DNA from: Muribaculum sp.
Lineage (GTDB): Bacteria; Bacteroidota; Bacteroidia; Bacteroidales; Muribaculaceae
Reading direction: 5' to 3'
Assembly (NCBI GenBank): GCA_009775095.1
Contig: VSOZ01000017.1
Span: forward strand, 1-64,000
DNA: 64,000 nt
The position numbers and the translations under genes were made by a program. A model generated the notes under the pieces. The model was given only the letters and a program-made list of their open reading frames with translations, was not told where the DNA came from and searched no databases. Positions 8,234-17,016 of the stretch are shown here, piece by piece. Position 1 is the stretch's first letter, and each line of letters begins with the position of its first letter.

Positions 8234-9382
8234 CTAATCTTGATTTTTGCCGGTTTGCAGGGCGAAAATCTCTTTCTGCCGCTCAATTTCTGCGGTTAGT
8301 TCTTCCTTTGTTGGGAGGTATGTCAGATATTTGGCGGCGTATAGTTGCCTGCTGTCTTTGAGGATTGAATACCGTGCTAAATCCTTGCTCGTTTCCGAGC
8401 AAAGGAGTAAGCCGATAGTAGGATTATCGCTTTCGGTGCATTTCAATTCGTCATACATTCGGATATACATATCCATTTGCCCAATGTCCTCATGTGTGAT
8501 TTGCGATGTTTTCAAATCAATGAGTAGAAAACATTTAAGGATGTAGTTGTAAAATACGAGGTCTATATAATATTCGCCGATGTCGGTTTTTATTCTCTGC
8601 TGACGGGCAACAAAAGCATATCCCTTACCAAGTTCAAGAATGAATTTTTGCAGGTGGTCGATGATTGCGGATTCAAGATTGCTTTCCGAATATGCTGCCT
8701 CCTGCGAAAAGCCTAAAAATTCGGCTACAACAGGATTTCGCAGGAATTTATGGCGGTCTTTCTGATAATCGGCTGTCAGTCGTTGCATCTCATCAATGAC
8801 TTCACCGCGTTTTGATTCCGGAGTTTGGAGCAGACGATGATAGTATTGAGAGCCAATGTTCCGGTTTAGTGTACGGACACTCCAGTTTTCTCCGGCAGCT
8901 TCCCTCATATACCAATCACGTTCGTTATCGTCTTTAACTCGCATCAGTCGCTCATAATGTGACCACGATAGATTGGGAGCTAAAATTTCAGCCAATTCCA
9001 AATGGGCAGACGCTGTCTGCCTTTTTACGTTCTCAATGGATCCTGATTGGGCAGACACTGTCTGACCAATTGCTAAATCCTTGAATGTTAGATAGAACTT
9101 TCTAAAACTTTTGATATTTACAATTGAATAACCCTTGCCATATTCTGCCGTCAACGCCTGTGATGCAAGTTCAATGATTCGCTTGCCGTATTCAGCCCGC
9201 TCCCGTCCATGCTGCTCCTGTTCGACAATTCTCCTGCCGACCAGCCAATTTGCAGCTACTTGAAAAAGGTCGGCGGCTTGATATGCCTTTTGCTTGGCAG
9301 TATAGACTATTGCCTTAATATCACTGATAAATTGAGCGTCATCGGCGTTGATATTATCGTATTTGTTCAGTTCGGATTTCAT
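8234..9382 (-). CDS. YhcG/DUF1016-type PDDEXK nuclease-domain protein
   Basis: 382 residues. The N-terminal DUF1016 helical domain (residues ~15-185: VGRRIVEQEQHGRERAEYG, LSWSHYERLMRV) precedes a PDDEXK nuclease-like domain (residues ~230-350: GEYYIDLVFYN, FLLIDLKTSQITHEDIGQM, NPTIGLLLCSE). The catalytic E-x-K position is D-L-K here, a substitution seen in this family. Relatives occur beside restriction-modification genes, but no methylase or other restriction gene is visible here. Residues ~104-125 carry a doubled QT-V/A-SA motif caused by two short inverted repeats in the DNA (9006-9068). The -7 box at 9387-9394 ends only 4 nt before the ATG, so the mRNA may be leaderless. Confidence 0.85.
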   Translation of the reverse strand: MKSELNKYDNINADDAQFISDIKAIVYTAKQKAYQAADLFQVAANWLVGRRIVEQEQHGRERAEYGKRIIELASQALTAEYGKGYSIVNIKSFRKFYLTFKDLAIGQTVSAQSGSIENVKRQTASAHLELAEILAPNLSWSHYERLMRVKDDNERDWYMREAAGENWSVRTLNRNIGSQYYHRLLQTPESKRGEVIDEMQRLTADYQKDRHKFLRNPVVAEFLGFSQEAAYSESNLESAIIDHLQKFILELGKGYAFVARQQRIKTDIGEYYIDLVFYNYILKCFLLIDLKTSQITHEDIGQMDMYIRMYDELKCTESDNPTIGLLLCSETSKDLARYSILKDSRQLYAAKYLTYLPTKEELTAEIERQKEIFALQTGKNQD

Positions 9383-9386
9383 TTTG

Positions 9387-9394
9387 CAAAGTTA
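9387..9394 (-). promoter_or_regulatory. -7 box of the YhcG gene, 4 nt from the ATG
   Basis: TAACTTTG on the minus strand, followed by CAAA and then ATG at 9382. A start site about 5-8 nt downstream of the box would fall on or inside the start codon. Confidence 0.45.
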
Positions 9395-9510
9395 CGAATT
9401 TTATTGGGAATCAGGGCTATTATCCGAACACGTTCACAAGATATTGCATCATTTTCGCATCAATATAGCGGTATCGGGCAAAAGAAATGACATATTTGCG
9501 AAAAATGCCT

Positions 9511-9518
9511 TAAATTTG
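9511..9518 (+). promoter_or_regulatory. -7 box of hisS
   Basis: TAAATTTG, an exact TAnnTTTG match, 29 bp before the hisS ATG. A TTTG at 9495-9498 is only 12 nt upstream, too near to be a standard -33 element. Confidence 0.45.
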
Positions 9519-9547
9519 CAGTTTAGAACAAACTACAATTTATAAAT

Positions 9548-10912
9548 ATGGCACAGAAACCATCCATACCCAAAGGTACGCGCGACTTCTCACCCACCGA
9601 GATGGCACGCCGCAATTACATATTCAATACCATACGCGAAGTTTTCAATCTGTTTGGTTTCAACCAGATAGAGACTCCGGCCATGGAGAATCTAACTACC
9701 CTTATGGGTAAATACGGTGAGGAAGGCGACAAACTTCTGTTCAAGATACTTAACTCCGGCGACTACCTGCGGGGTGCCGACCGCGAATTGCTCGACTCGG
9801 GTGAAGCCTCGGGCAAGCTCACGTCACAGCTGTGTGAAAAGGGTCTACGCTATGACCTTACAGTGCCGTTTGCCCGCTACGTCGTGCAGCACCGCGCCGA
9901 ACTGCAATTTCCGTTCAAGCGCTTCCAGATACAACCGGTATGGCGTGCCGACCGTCCTCAGAAAGGACGCTACCGCGAGTTCTACCAGTGCGACGCCGAC
10001 ATAATCGGCTCCGACTCGCTTGTCAACGAAGTAGAGCTGCTACAGCTTATCGACGAGGTGTTCAGCCGCCTGAAGATAAATATAACGATCAAGCTCAACA
10101 ACCGCAAAGTGCTTGCCGGAATAGCCGAGCTCATAGGCGCTCCCGAAAAGATAGTCGACATAACCGTAGCCATCGACAAAATCGACAAGATAGGCATGGA
10201 CAACGTTAAAGCCGAACTCGCCGAACGAGGCCTGTCGACCGAGGCAATCGACGCCCTTGAACCGATATTGTCAATCGACGGACCGGTCAATCAGCGCCTC
10301 GAACGCCTTGCCGAGGTTTTGTCGACATCAGCCGTGGGACTTCGTGGCGTAGAGGAGCTTAAAGAGGTGGTAAGACACACTGAAGCTCTCGGACTGCGTG
10401 CAGAACTTGACCTTGACGTGTCGCTCGCCCGCGGCCTCAACTACTACACCGGTACCATAATCGAAGTCAAGGCCCGTGACGTGGAGATAGGCTCCATAAC
10501 CGGCGGAGGACGCTACGACAACCTCACGGGAGTATTCGGCATGCCCGATGTGTCGGGCGTGGGAATATCATTTGGCGCCGACCGTATATATGATGTACTC
10601 AACGCACTCGACCTATATCCCGAGGATACGTCCCGCTCGACAAAAGTACTGTTTATGAACTTCGGAGAGGCTGAAAAGGCTGAATCGCTGAAAGTCATCA
10701 AACAACTGCGCGGTCACGGCATCTCGGCCGAAATATACCCTGAGACGTCCAAGATGAAGAAGCAGATGACCTACGCCAACGCCAAGTCGGTGCCTTTCGT
10801 GGCCATAATCGGCGAAAACGAACTTAAGGAGGGCAAAATAACACTTAAAGACATGGCCACCGGCGAGCAAAGCACCCTCGACACCGCCACCCTCATCGAC
10901 AGACTGAAATAA
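9548..10912 (+). CDS. hisS: Histidyl-tRNA synthetase
   Basis: 454 residues, class II aminoacyl-tRNA synthetase that charges tRNA-His with histidine. The N-terminus KGTRDFSP is typical. Motif 2 is in the RPQKGRYREFYQCDADIIG segment (around residue 137), the histidine-binding loop is LARGLNYYTGTIIEV (around 295), and motif 3 is GGGRYDNLTGVFG (around 320). The C-terminal anticodon-binding domain covers roughly residues 360-454 (KVLFMNFGE, AEIYPETSKMKKQM). A TAAATTTG box lies 29 bp upstream and a strong hairpin follows the stop. Confidence 0.97.
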   Translation: MAQKPSIPKGTRDFSPTEMARRNYIFNTIREVFNLFGFNQIETPAMENLTTLMGKYGEEGDKLLFKILNSGDYLRGADRELLDSGEASGKLTSQLCEKGLRYDLTVPFARYVVQHRAELQFPFKRFQIQPVWRADRPQKGRYREFYQCDADIIGSDSLVNEVELLQLIDEVFSRLKINITIKLNNRKVLAGIAELIGAPEKIVDITVAIDKIDKIGMDNVKAELAERGLSTEAIDALEPILSIDGPVNQRLERLAEVLSTSAVGLRGVEELKEVVRHTEALGLRAELDLDVSLARGLNYYTGTIIEVKARDVEIGSITGGGRYDNLTGVFGMPDVSGVGISFGADRIYDVLNALDLYPEDTSRSTKVLFMNFGEAEKAESLKVIKQLRGHGISAEIYPETSKMKKQMTYANAKSVPFVAIIGENELKEGKITLKDMATGEQSTLDTATLIDRLK

Positions 10913-10929
10913 TAACCGATATCCATAAT

Positions 10930-10985
10930 CATGAAGCGTGTAAAACGCGACGGAGCAGTCGGTTTTACACGCTTTATAATTGAAA
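10930..10985 (+). terminator. Strong hairpin after hisS
   Basis: AAGCGTGTAAAAC (10934-10946) pairs perfectly with GTTTTACACGCTT (10962-10974); CGAC/GTCG extends the stem inside after one bulge. The T-tract is short (TTTATAAT), so termination strength is uncertain. Confidence 0.65.
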
Positions 10986-11001
10986 CCATTAAACGAAGCT
11001 G

Positions 11002-11451
11002 ATGACAAAAGAGCGGAATGACTTGGAGCTATATGGGGTGGACACCGGTTCATCCATATCGTTACCTTATGCCGACGGAGGTATAAAGGCCGGTTTTGCG
11101 TCACCCGCCCAATCGTCGATGAACGAGTCGATAGACCTTAATGCAGTGATAGTGGCACACCCGGCGTCGACATTTTACGGCCGTGTGACAGGCGACTCGA
11201 TGTGTGAGGAGGGTATCGATGACGGTGACATACTGGTAATCGACCGGTCGCTTGAGCCGGTCAACGGCGACCTTGCCGTATGCTGCATCGACGGTGAATT
11301 TACAGTTAAGCGCCTCAAAGTAGAGCGTCACCGCATACTTCTCATGCCGGCCAACCGCCACTATGCGCCGATCGAGGTCACCGAAGATGATGATTTCACT
11401 GTATGGGGCATAGTCACATACACCATCAAGAAAAACCGCCGCAAGCGGTAA
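11002..11451 (+). CDS. umuD: UmuD-like LexA/S24 autoprotease
   Basis: 149 residues. Catalytic Ser66 is in GDSM and Lys103 is in EFTVKRL; the 37-residue spacing is the same as in E. coli UmuD (S60/K97). The probable self-cleavage site is Ala30-Gly31 in IKAGFASPA. After RecA-stimulated cleavage, UmuD' joins UmuC to make DNA polymerase V for translesion synthesis. The gene lies 10 nt upstream of umuC, as expected. I see no clear LexA-type box in the 89-bp gap after hisS, which is mostly occupied by the hisS hairpin. Confidence 0.92.
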   Translation: MTKERNDLELYGVDTGSSISLPYADGGIKAGFASPAQSSMNESIDLNAVIVAHPASTFYGRVTGDSMCEEGIDDGDILVIDRSLEPVNGDLAVCCIDGEFTVKRLKVERHRILLMPANRHYAPIEVTEDDDFTVWGIVTYTIKKNRRKR

Positions 11452-11461
11452 ATTCACACCC

Positions 11462-12760
11462 ATGACAGGCCTGATCGACTGCAACAACTTTTTCGTATCG
11501 TGCGAGAGAGTATTTCATCCCGAGCTGCGCGACAAACCGGTCATAGTATTGGGCAACAACGACGGATGCGTGGTAGCCATGTCAAACGAAGCCAAAGCAC
11601 TCGGTGTGACACGAGGCATACCGCTGTTCAAAATCCGCGACATTGTATCGCGACACAACATAACCACACTCTCGGGCAATCATCGGTTGTATAGCGACAT
11701 GTCATCACGTGTCATGATGACATTGGCCTCTCTCGCCGACGGGCTGGAGATAAGCTCAATCGACGAGGCATATATAAATCTTGATGCTGTCGATGCCGAT
11801 GAACTGACGGCCTACGGACAGTCGATAGTGAAGACAATAAAAAAGAATGTGGGCATACCTGTATCGCTCGGCATGGCCCCAACCCGTACTCTCGCCAAAG
11901 TAGCGGCCCGGTTTGCCAAAAAGTATAAGGGCTACAAAGGGGCATGCCTTATCGACACCCCCGACAAGATGACGAAAGCTCTCGAGCTGACCGCAATAGG
12001 TGATGTATGGGGCATAGGCCGACGGCTTTCAGAGCGGCTCAAGACTCAGGGGCTCAACACCGCTCTCGACTTTGCCCGGCTGTCAAAAGAGATTATACGC
12101 GACCGCTACAACATAAACCTCGAAAGAGTGTGGCGTGAACTCAACGGCGAAGCCTGTATAGGAACCGACGAGAGCATCGACGGGCCGCAAAAGTCACTTA
12201 CATGCTCCCGGACTTTCGCTACAGAGATTTACACAATCAACGAACTTAACGATGCCGTGGCGCAGTATGCAGCTTACGTAGCCGAACGACTGCGGAGACA
12301 TAACTGCCACTGTACGGCCATATCGGTATACATCGCCACCAACCGCTTCAAGGAGTCATACTACTCCAATATAGCACAACACCAACTGCCGGAAGCAACC
12401 AACGACACCTCAATACTGTGCAAGGAAGCAAAATCGGCACTCGCCGCAATATTCCGCCCCGGATACGGATACAAACGGGCCGGCGTCACCGCCAACGGCA
12501 TCATTGACGGGAACGAACTTCAACAGAGCCTTTTCACTGACCATAACAACCTAAAGAAACGCAAGCGGCTAATGTCGGCACTCGACAAAATCAACCGTGA
12601 AAGCGCAAGCCATGACAAAGTGCACATAGCATCCATCCCGTCAAAATCGGTAGCCGTGAAGGAGCACGCGTCGCGCCTCTACACCTCGCGCATGAGCGAC
12701 ATCATAGAGATAAAATGTATCGATCCGTCAGATAACGCCGAGACCCGAAAGAAAGACTAA
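11462..12760 (+). CDS. umuC: UmuC-like Y-family DNA polymerase
   Basis: 432 residues, full length for UmuC. The N-terminus GLIDCNNFFVSCERVF contains the first catalytic Asp; the second carboxylates are in SSIDEAYINL around residue 100. The HhH/thumb region (KALELTAIGDVWGIGRRLSERL) follows, and residues ~240-430 hold the little-finger and DUF4113-like tail (RPGYGYKRAGV). With UmuD' it forms error-prone polymerase V. The last 33 nt overlap the convergent transporter gene at 12728-14071, leaving no room for a separate terminator. Confidence 0.94.
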   Translation: MTGLIDCNNFFVSCERVFHPELRDKPVIVLGNNDGCVVAMSNEAKALGVTRGIPLFKIRDIVSRHNITTLSGNHRLYSDMSSRVMMTLASLADGLEISSIDEAYINLDAVDADELTAYGQSIVKTIKKNVGIPVSLGMAPTRTLAKVAARFAKKYKGYKGACLIDTPDKMTKALELTAIGDVWGIGRRLSERLKTQGLNTALDFARLSKEIIRDRYNINLERVWRELNGEACIGTDESIDGPQKSLTCSRTFATEIYTINELNDAVAQYAAYVAERLRRHNCHCTAISVYIATNRFKESYYSNIAQHQLPEATNDTSILCKEAKSALAAIFRPGYGYKRAGVTANGIIDGNELQQSLFTDHNNLKKRKRLMSALDKINRESASHDKVHIASIPSKSVAVKEHASRLYTSRMSDIIEIKCIDPSDNAETRKKD

Positions 12761-14071
12761 AGCAATGCCGGCAGGAGCCACATAACGCAGGCAGAACACA
12801 ATAACCCGAAGTATCCACTCCTTTATTGTGCCAGTACCGCACAACTGCGCACGCAGCACTCCCCTGTCGACAAACCAACCTACAAATATAGATATCATCA
12901 TACCGCCGAGAGGCAACAGGATGTTGCTCGACACGTAGTCAAACAGGTCAAACACCGTAAGTCCGAACACCGTCATCTCTCTAAGCGGGCCGAACGACAA
13001 CGCGCACAGAGTGCCCAGCACCATGGCTATAAGACAATTGAGCAATGTCGCCTTTTTGCGGCTTAATCCCAACTGCTCGCAAAAGAAAGCGATGCAGATC
13101 TCACTCATGGATATGGTAGAGGTCAGCGAGGCAAGGAACAGAAGGAAGAAAAAGAGCGACGACCATAACGCACCCCACGGCAAACGGTGGAAAATGTCGG
13201 GTAGCACTTCAAAAACGAGCTTGGGCCCGGCTGAAGGCTCCGCGCCGAATGTAAACACGGCCGGAAATATAATGATGCCCGCAAGAACGGCTACACACGT
13301 GTCAAGTACAGAGGTCAACGTAGCACTTTTTACAAGCGGTGTGCGGTCGGAGAAATAGCTCGCATAGGTCAACATCGTACCGAGGCCCAGCGAAAGCGAG
13401 AAAAAAGCCTGTCCGAGCGCCCCGAGAAGCACTCCGGAGTCAACTTTGGAGAAATCGGGACGGAAAAGGAAAGCAAGGCCTTCCGATGCTCCCGGCATGA
13501 GCAGTGAGTTTATACAAAATACTATAAGTATGACAAACAGTACAGGCATAAGCACATTGGAGGCACGCTCTATACCGCCTTTAACGCCGCGCAGCAGTAT
13601 CACCGCGTTTACGGCGAGAAACACCAATGTCCACATGACCGGCTTCCAGCCCGTACAGAACATGTCGAAAGCCTCATGCCGGCTGCCGGCATCAAGCGAG
13701 TCGAGAGTACCCGTAACCGACTGGACGAAGTATTCTACCGTCCACCCGGCCACAACAGAGTAAAACGACAATATCAATATCGAGGCCAATATGCCCATAT
13801 AGCCTATCCACGCCCATTGAGGACGCCCGTGCAACGCACGAAACGCGCCGAATATATTGCTGCGTGTGCTCCGCCCCATGATAAACTCGGCACATATGAC
13901 CGGTACGCCTATAAGAAATATAAAACCTATGTATATTATAAGGAAAGCACCTCCGCCATGAACACCGGCTTCATAAGGGAAACGCCATATATTGCCAAGT
14001 CCTACGGCCGAACCGACCGTGGTGGCTATAACTCCGAGACGGGTTGCAAACTGTGCTCTGTTCTCTTTCAT
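12728..14071 (-). CDS. NSS-family sodium-dependent transporter (second of a tandem pair)
   Basis: 447 residues with about 11 predicted membrane helices, the form common in bacterial members of the neurotransmitter:sodium symporter family. The first helix bears the signature GSAVGLGNIWRFPYEAG (residues ~19-35), which builds the Na+ and substrate site. TM6/TM7/TM8 regions (FFSLSLGLGTMLTYASYF, SLTSTISMSEI) are also typical. Substrates are usually amino acids, but which one cannot be told. It begins 5 nt after the stop of the upstream paralogue, so the pair is one operon. Its 3' end overlaps umuC by 33 nt in a convergent arrangement. Confidence 0.9.
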   Translation of the reverse strand: MKENRAQFATRLGVIATTVGSAVGLGNIWRFPYEAGVHGGGAFLIIYIGFIFLIGVPVICAEFIMGRSTRSNIFGAFRALHGRPQWAWIGYMGILASILILSFYSVVAGWTVEYFVQSVTGTLDSLDAGSRHEAFDMFCTGWKPVMWTLVFLAVNAVILLRGVKGGIERASNVLMPVLFVILIVFCINSLLMPGASEGLAFLFRPDFSKVDSGVLLGALGQAFFSLSLGLGTMLTYASYFSDRTPLVKSATLTSVLDTCVAVLAGIIIFPAVFTFGAEPSAGPKLVFEVLPDIFHRLPWGALWSSLFFFLLFLASLTSTISMSEICIAFFCEQLGLSRKKATLLNCLIAMVLGTLCALSFGPLREMTVFGLTVFDLFDYVSSNILLPLGGMMISIFVGWFVDRGVLRAQLCGTGTIKEWILRVIVFCLRYVAPAGIALVFLSGLGVI

Positions 14072-14076
14072 AAAAT

Positions 14077-15462
14077 TTAGAGGGTGTTTAATATCTTGGT
14101 CAGAAGTATGACGGCAATCAACACGGGAGCCACATAGCGGACCACAAACAGCACCGGCCGATAAAACCGGCGCGATACCGTGTCGCCGTTGGTCAGTTCG
14201 TTACGAAAATACTTCTTAGGCGCAAACCAGCCCATATATATACATGTAGATATAGCCACTACGGGCAACATTATATTGGTAGCCGTATTGTCAAGAAAAT
14301 CAAACAATGTCATGCCCGCAACGGTAAATGACGACAGAGAGCCAAGTGACAACGAACATAACGCGCTAAGTACGAAAAGCGGCAACATGACCACAAGGCA
14401 TGCGGTAGAACGTTTCATGCCAAACCGTGACTGCATAAACGCTATAGACACCTCGCCCAATGATATGGTGGAGGTAAGAGCAGCTACCAGCAGAAGGGTG
14501 AAAAACAGTATGGACCAGAACTGAGTCCACGGCATCTGCGCAAACACTTCGGGCAAAGTCACGAAAACAAGAGCCGTACCCGCAAGGTCATGGTTGTCAA
14601 GGCCGAATGTCTTGACGGCGGGAAATATAATGATACCCATCATTACCGCCACAAGCAGATCAAGCAACGATACGGTGACTGCGGTCTTGGTCAACTTGGT
14701 GTCCTTTGGGAAATAGCTTGAATATGTGACAAGTATGCCCATACCGAGCGAGAGAGAGAAAAATGCCTGCCCGAGCGCATTGACCACAACGGTAGGTGTA
14801 ATTTTGGAGAAATCGGGATTAAGGAAAAATTCGAGTCCCTCGGATGCCTTGGGCAACGACAGCGACACTCCCGCAAAGACCAACAACAGCACAAACAGCA
14901 CCGGCATCAAGATATTGGACATCTTCTCGATGCCCTTCTGCACACCCATAAGAAGTATGCCGAGATTCACCAGCAACATGGCGTATGTCATGACAATAGG
15001 CCTTACATCGGTAAGAATATACTCCTGCATCTTGCACTCAAACTGGACGTCAAGGGCGGCCGTACCCGCCGATGCGGTGCCGGCTCCCGCCTCGTATAGC
15101 GCTCCCGTTATCGACTGCCACAGATACTCCGCCGTCCATCCGGCCACCACCATGTAAAATGACAATATGAGGTAGGAAGCAAGTATGGCTACAGCGCCTG
15201 TTATCCACCACTTTTTACCGTGCGCCAAATGCCGAAACACTCCTACGGCATCGCTGCGGCATCCCCTGCCCAGCGAAAACTCGGCAAGCATAACCGGAAT
15301 ACCAAGTATGAACACACACGCTATATAAAGCAACAAAAACGCAGCGCCTCCATTGCTCTGCGTCTCTGCCGGAAAACGCCATATATTTCCGAGCCCCACG
15401 GCCGAACCGACCGTGGCGGCAATCAAACCTATTTTACTGCCGAATTGTACTTTAGTGGCCAT
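14077..15462 (-). CDS. NSS-family sodium-dependent transporter (first of a tandem pair)
   Basis: 461 residues, about 11 membrane helices. The TM1 signature GSAVGLGNIWRFPAET occurs at residues ~17-32, and FFSLSLGMGILVTYSSYF and ALTSTISLGEVSIAF match the TM6-TM8 Na+-site regions. It closely resembles the downstream gene, pointing to a tandem duplication followed by divergence, perhaps with different amino acid substrates. The Na+ gradient it needs could come from the NQR complex encoded at 22-28 kb. Transcription starts from a promoter embedded in the symmetrical divergent region at 15481-15555. Confidence 0.9.
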   Translation of the reverse strand: MATKVQFGSKIGLIAATVGSAVGLGNIWRFPAETQSNGGAAFLLLYIACVFILGIPVMLAEFSLGRGCRSDAVGVFRHLAHGKKWWITGAVAILASYLILSFYMVVAGWTAEYLWQSITGALYEAGAGTASAGTAALDVQFECKMQEYILTDVRPIVMTYAMLLVNLGILLMGVQKGIEKMSNILMPVLFVLLLVFAGVSLSLPKASEGLEFFLNPDFSKITPTVVVNALGQAFFSLSLGMGILVTYSSYFPKDTKLTKTAVTVSLLDLLVAVMMGIIIFPAVKTFGLDNHDLAGTALVFVTLPEVFAQMPWTQFWSILFFTLLLVAALTSTISLGEVSIAFMQSRFGMKRSTACLVVMLPLFVLSALCSLSLGSLSSFTVAGMTLFDFLDNTATNIMLPVVAISTCIYMGWFAPKKYFRNELTNGDTVSRRFYRPVLFVVRYVAPVLIAVILLTKILNTL

Positions 15463-15480
15463 CCTCTTTACTGTTTAGTC

Positions 15481-15555
15481 TGCAAAATTAATCAAAAAGT
15501 GACAAACTGTCGCACCGCATACTTTCAAATAATACTTTTTGTGATTAATTTTGCA
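15481..15555. promoter_or_regulatory. Symmetrical divergent promoter region
   Basis: TGCAAAATTAATCA at 15481-15494 is repeated as its exact inverse at 15542-15555. Each arm carries a TAATTTTG -7 box pointing outward: minus strand 15490-15483 for the NSS operon, plus strand 15546-15553 for the VanZ-like gene. The symmetry extends inward through AAAAGT / ACTTTTT. It may be two promoters or a shared operator. Confidence 0.55.
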
Positions 15556-15569
15556 AAAATTTCAAGAAT

Positions 15570-15998
15570 ATGTCAATAACTAACATAATAAAACGTCTGC
15601 CTCCCTATATTTTCACAATTACGGTAGTGCTTGCCGTACTTTATCTGACGCTTATGCCCGATCCGCTTCCTGACAATGACATAAGTCTGTTTCCGGGTGC
15701 CGACAAAGTGGTCCACGCCATAATGATGCTCGGAGTCATAGGTTGCCTTGCGCTGGACTATCTACGAAAGCACCCCGGACGCACAAAAGCACCCGGGGCA
15801 CTGCTGATAATATTCTGTATAGCCACAATAGCTTTCGGTGGAGCTATAGAGCTTGTTCAGGGGGCGATGAACATGGGCCGAGGCGAAGACATATATGACT
15901 TCTACGCCGACGCCGCGGGAGCGCTTACAGGCCTCTTTATCACCTACACCCTGTGGACAAAAGTCAATTATTGGATTTTTGGAGACCGGCGGTCATAG
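15570..15998 (+). CDS. VanZ-like membrane protein
   Basis: 142 residues with four predicted membrane helices. The loop GADKVVHAIMMLGVIGCLA (residues ~44-62) and the GGAIELVQGAMNMGRGEDIYDF segment (~91-112) match the VanZ-like family, named after the teicoplanin-resistance protein; most members are uncharacterised, and resistance should not be inferred. A TAATTTTG box is 16 nt upstream of the ATG. The last 35 nt overlap the convergent TlpA-like gene. Confidence 0.8.
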   Translation: MSITNIIKRLPPYIFTITVVLAVLYLTLMPDPLPDNDISLFPGADKVVHAIMMLGVIGCLALDYLRKHPGRTKAPGALLIIFCIATIAFGGAIELVQGAMNMGRGEDIYDFYADAAGALTGLFITYTLWTKVNYWIFGDRRS

Positions 15999-17007
15999 TC
16001 TCGCGCACTACACGACGCAGCGAGTCGCCCTGCATGCCGCGGGCCACGATTACGCCCTCGGGATCGATAAGCATGATATGAGGTATGCCCGATATGCCGT
16101 AGAGATCGGTAGGCACGGTCTTTGCATTCAGTATCTGCGGCCAAGGCAGTTCGAGCTGCTCCATGGCTTTCTTGGAGTCTTCTGGCTCATCCCACACTGC
16201 TACACCCACCACATCAAGACCTTTTGAGTTAAACTCGTCATAAAGCTCTTTTATGACAGGCATTTCACGACGGCAGGGACCACACCAGCTGGCCCAGAAA
16301 TCAACGAGCGTATAACGGCCACGACCTACGTAGTCGCTGAGTTTCTGTACAGAATCGCCCTCGATGGTAAAATCGACAAACTTGTTGCCGGCAGCCGTAG
16401 CGGCCGCACGTTTATGCTTCTCCACAAGCTCCTTGACACGCTTATACTCACCGTAAGAAGGATACAGAGCCAATACGCTGTCGAGCTGGGCGGCATCATA
16501 TTCATAGGCCACGTTGACAAACGCAAAGTATCCTACCGGATTGGTGCTGTTCTCGGCGATAACGCGGTCATTGGCAGCATTGTAAGCCTCCTGTATGGCA
16601 TTTCGTAGAGAGTCGTTTTCAGCAGCCTGATATGCTTTGACAAGCGAGTCAAGTGAAGCCGTATACTTCACAAAGAGGTCATTGCCGGGCGTACCCGCGG
16701 GCATACGGTCCTCGTTGATTGAGATATTGCCCGGTTCAAGCACAAAAGTGCCGTTGCGCTGATTACCTACAAGCAGGCGCGCAAGCACGGGAGTTTCGAC
16801 CGTTCCCGAAATTGATATAACACTATCGGCCACAAGCACACTGTCAATACGCTCGCCGTTGTCATAGTTAACCACATAAGCCCACTTGCCGTTGTCATCG
16901 GCCGATACATTTGCAGTCACGGTGTAGGGCTCGCCCTGTGACTGATTGCGGGCACACGATACTGTCATCAGTGTCGCGGCACCCAATAGAAAAATTGAGA
17001 ATCTCAT
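15964..17007 (-). CDS. TlpA-like thioredoxin-fold lipoprotein
   Basis: 347 residues. The lipoprotein signal is LMTVSC-A (Cys18). Residues ~28-120 resemble the DUF4369-type beta domain that precedes thioredoxin domains in Bacteroidetes. The C-terminal AhpC/TSA-TlpA domain (residues ~210-340) has the active site WASWCGPCRREMP near residue 240 and the cis-Pro loop GISGIPHIMLIDPEG near 308. It is expected to reduce or isomerise disulfides in the periplasm. It follows the OmpA-like gene on the same strand by 9 nt and is probably co-transcribed with it. Confidence 0.88.
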   Translation of the reverse strand: MRFSIFLLGAATLMTVSCARNQSQGEPYTVTANVSADDNGKWAYVVNYDNGERIDSVLVADSVISISGTVETPVLARLLVGNQRNGTFVLEPGNISINEDRMPAGTPGNDLFVKYTASLDSLVKAYQAAENDSLRNAIQEAYNAANDRVIAENSTNPVGYFAFVNVAYEYDAAQLDSVLALYPSYGEYKRVKELVEKHKRAAATAAGNKFVDFTIEGDSVQKLSDYVGRGRYTLVDFWASWCGPCRREMPVIKELYDEFNSKGLDVVGVAVWDEPEDSKKAMEQLELPWPQILNAKTVPTDLYGISGIPHIMLIDPEGVIVARGMQGDSLRRVVRETMTAGLQKSNN

Positions 17008-17016
17008 AAATATAAT

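Noticed and set aside
8234..9382. YhcG-type nuclease as part of a restriction-modification or defence operon
   Set aside because: The only partner is a Crp-like regulator; no methylase, specificity subunit or other defence gene is present.
15570..15998. VanZ-like gene as a glycopeptide-resistance determinant
   Set aside because: No vanHAX or vanRS genes nearby, and most VanZ-like proteins are unrelated to resistance.
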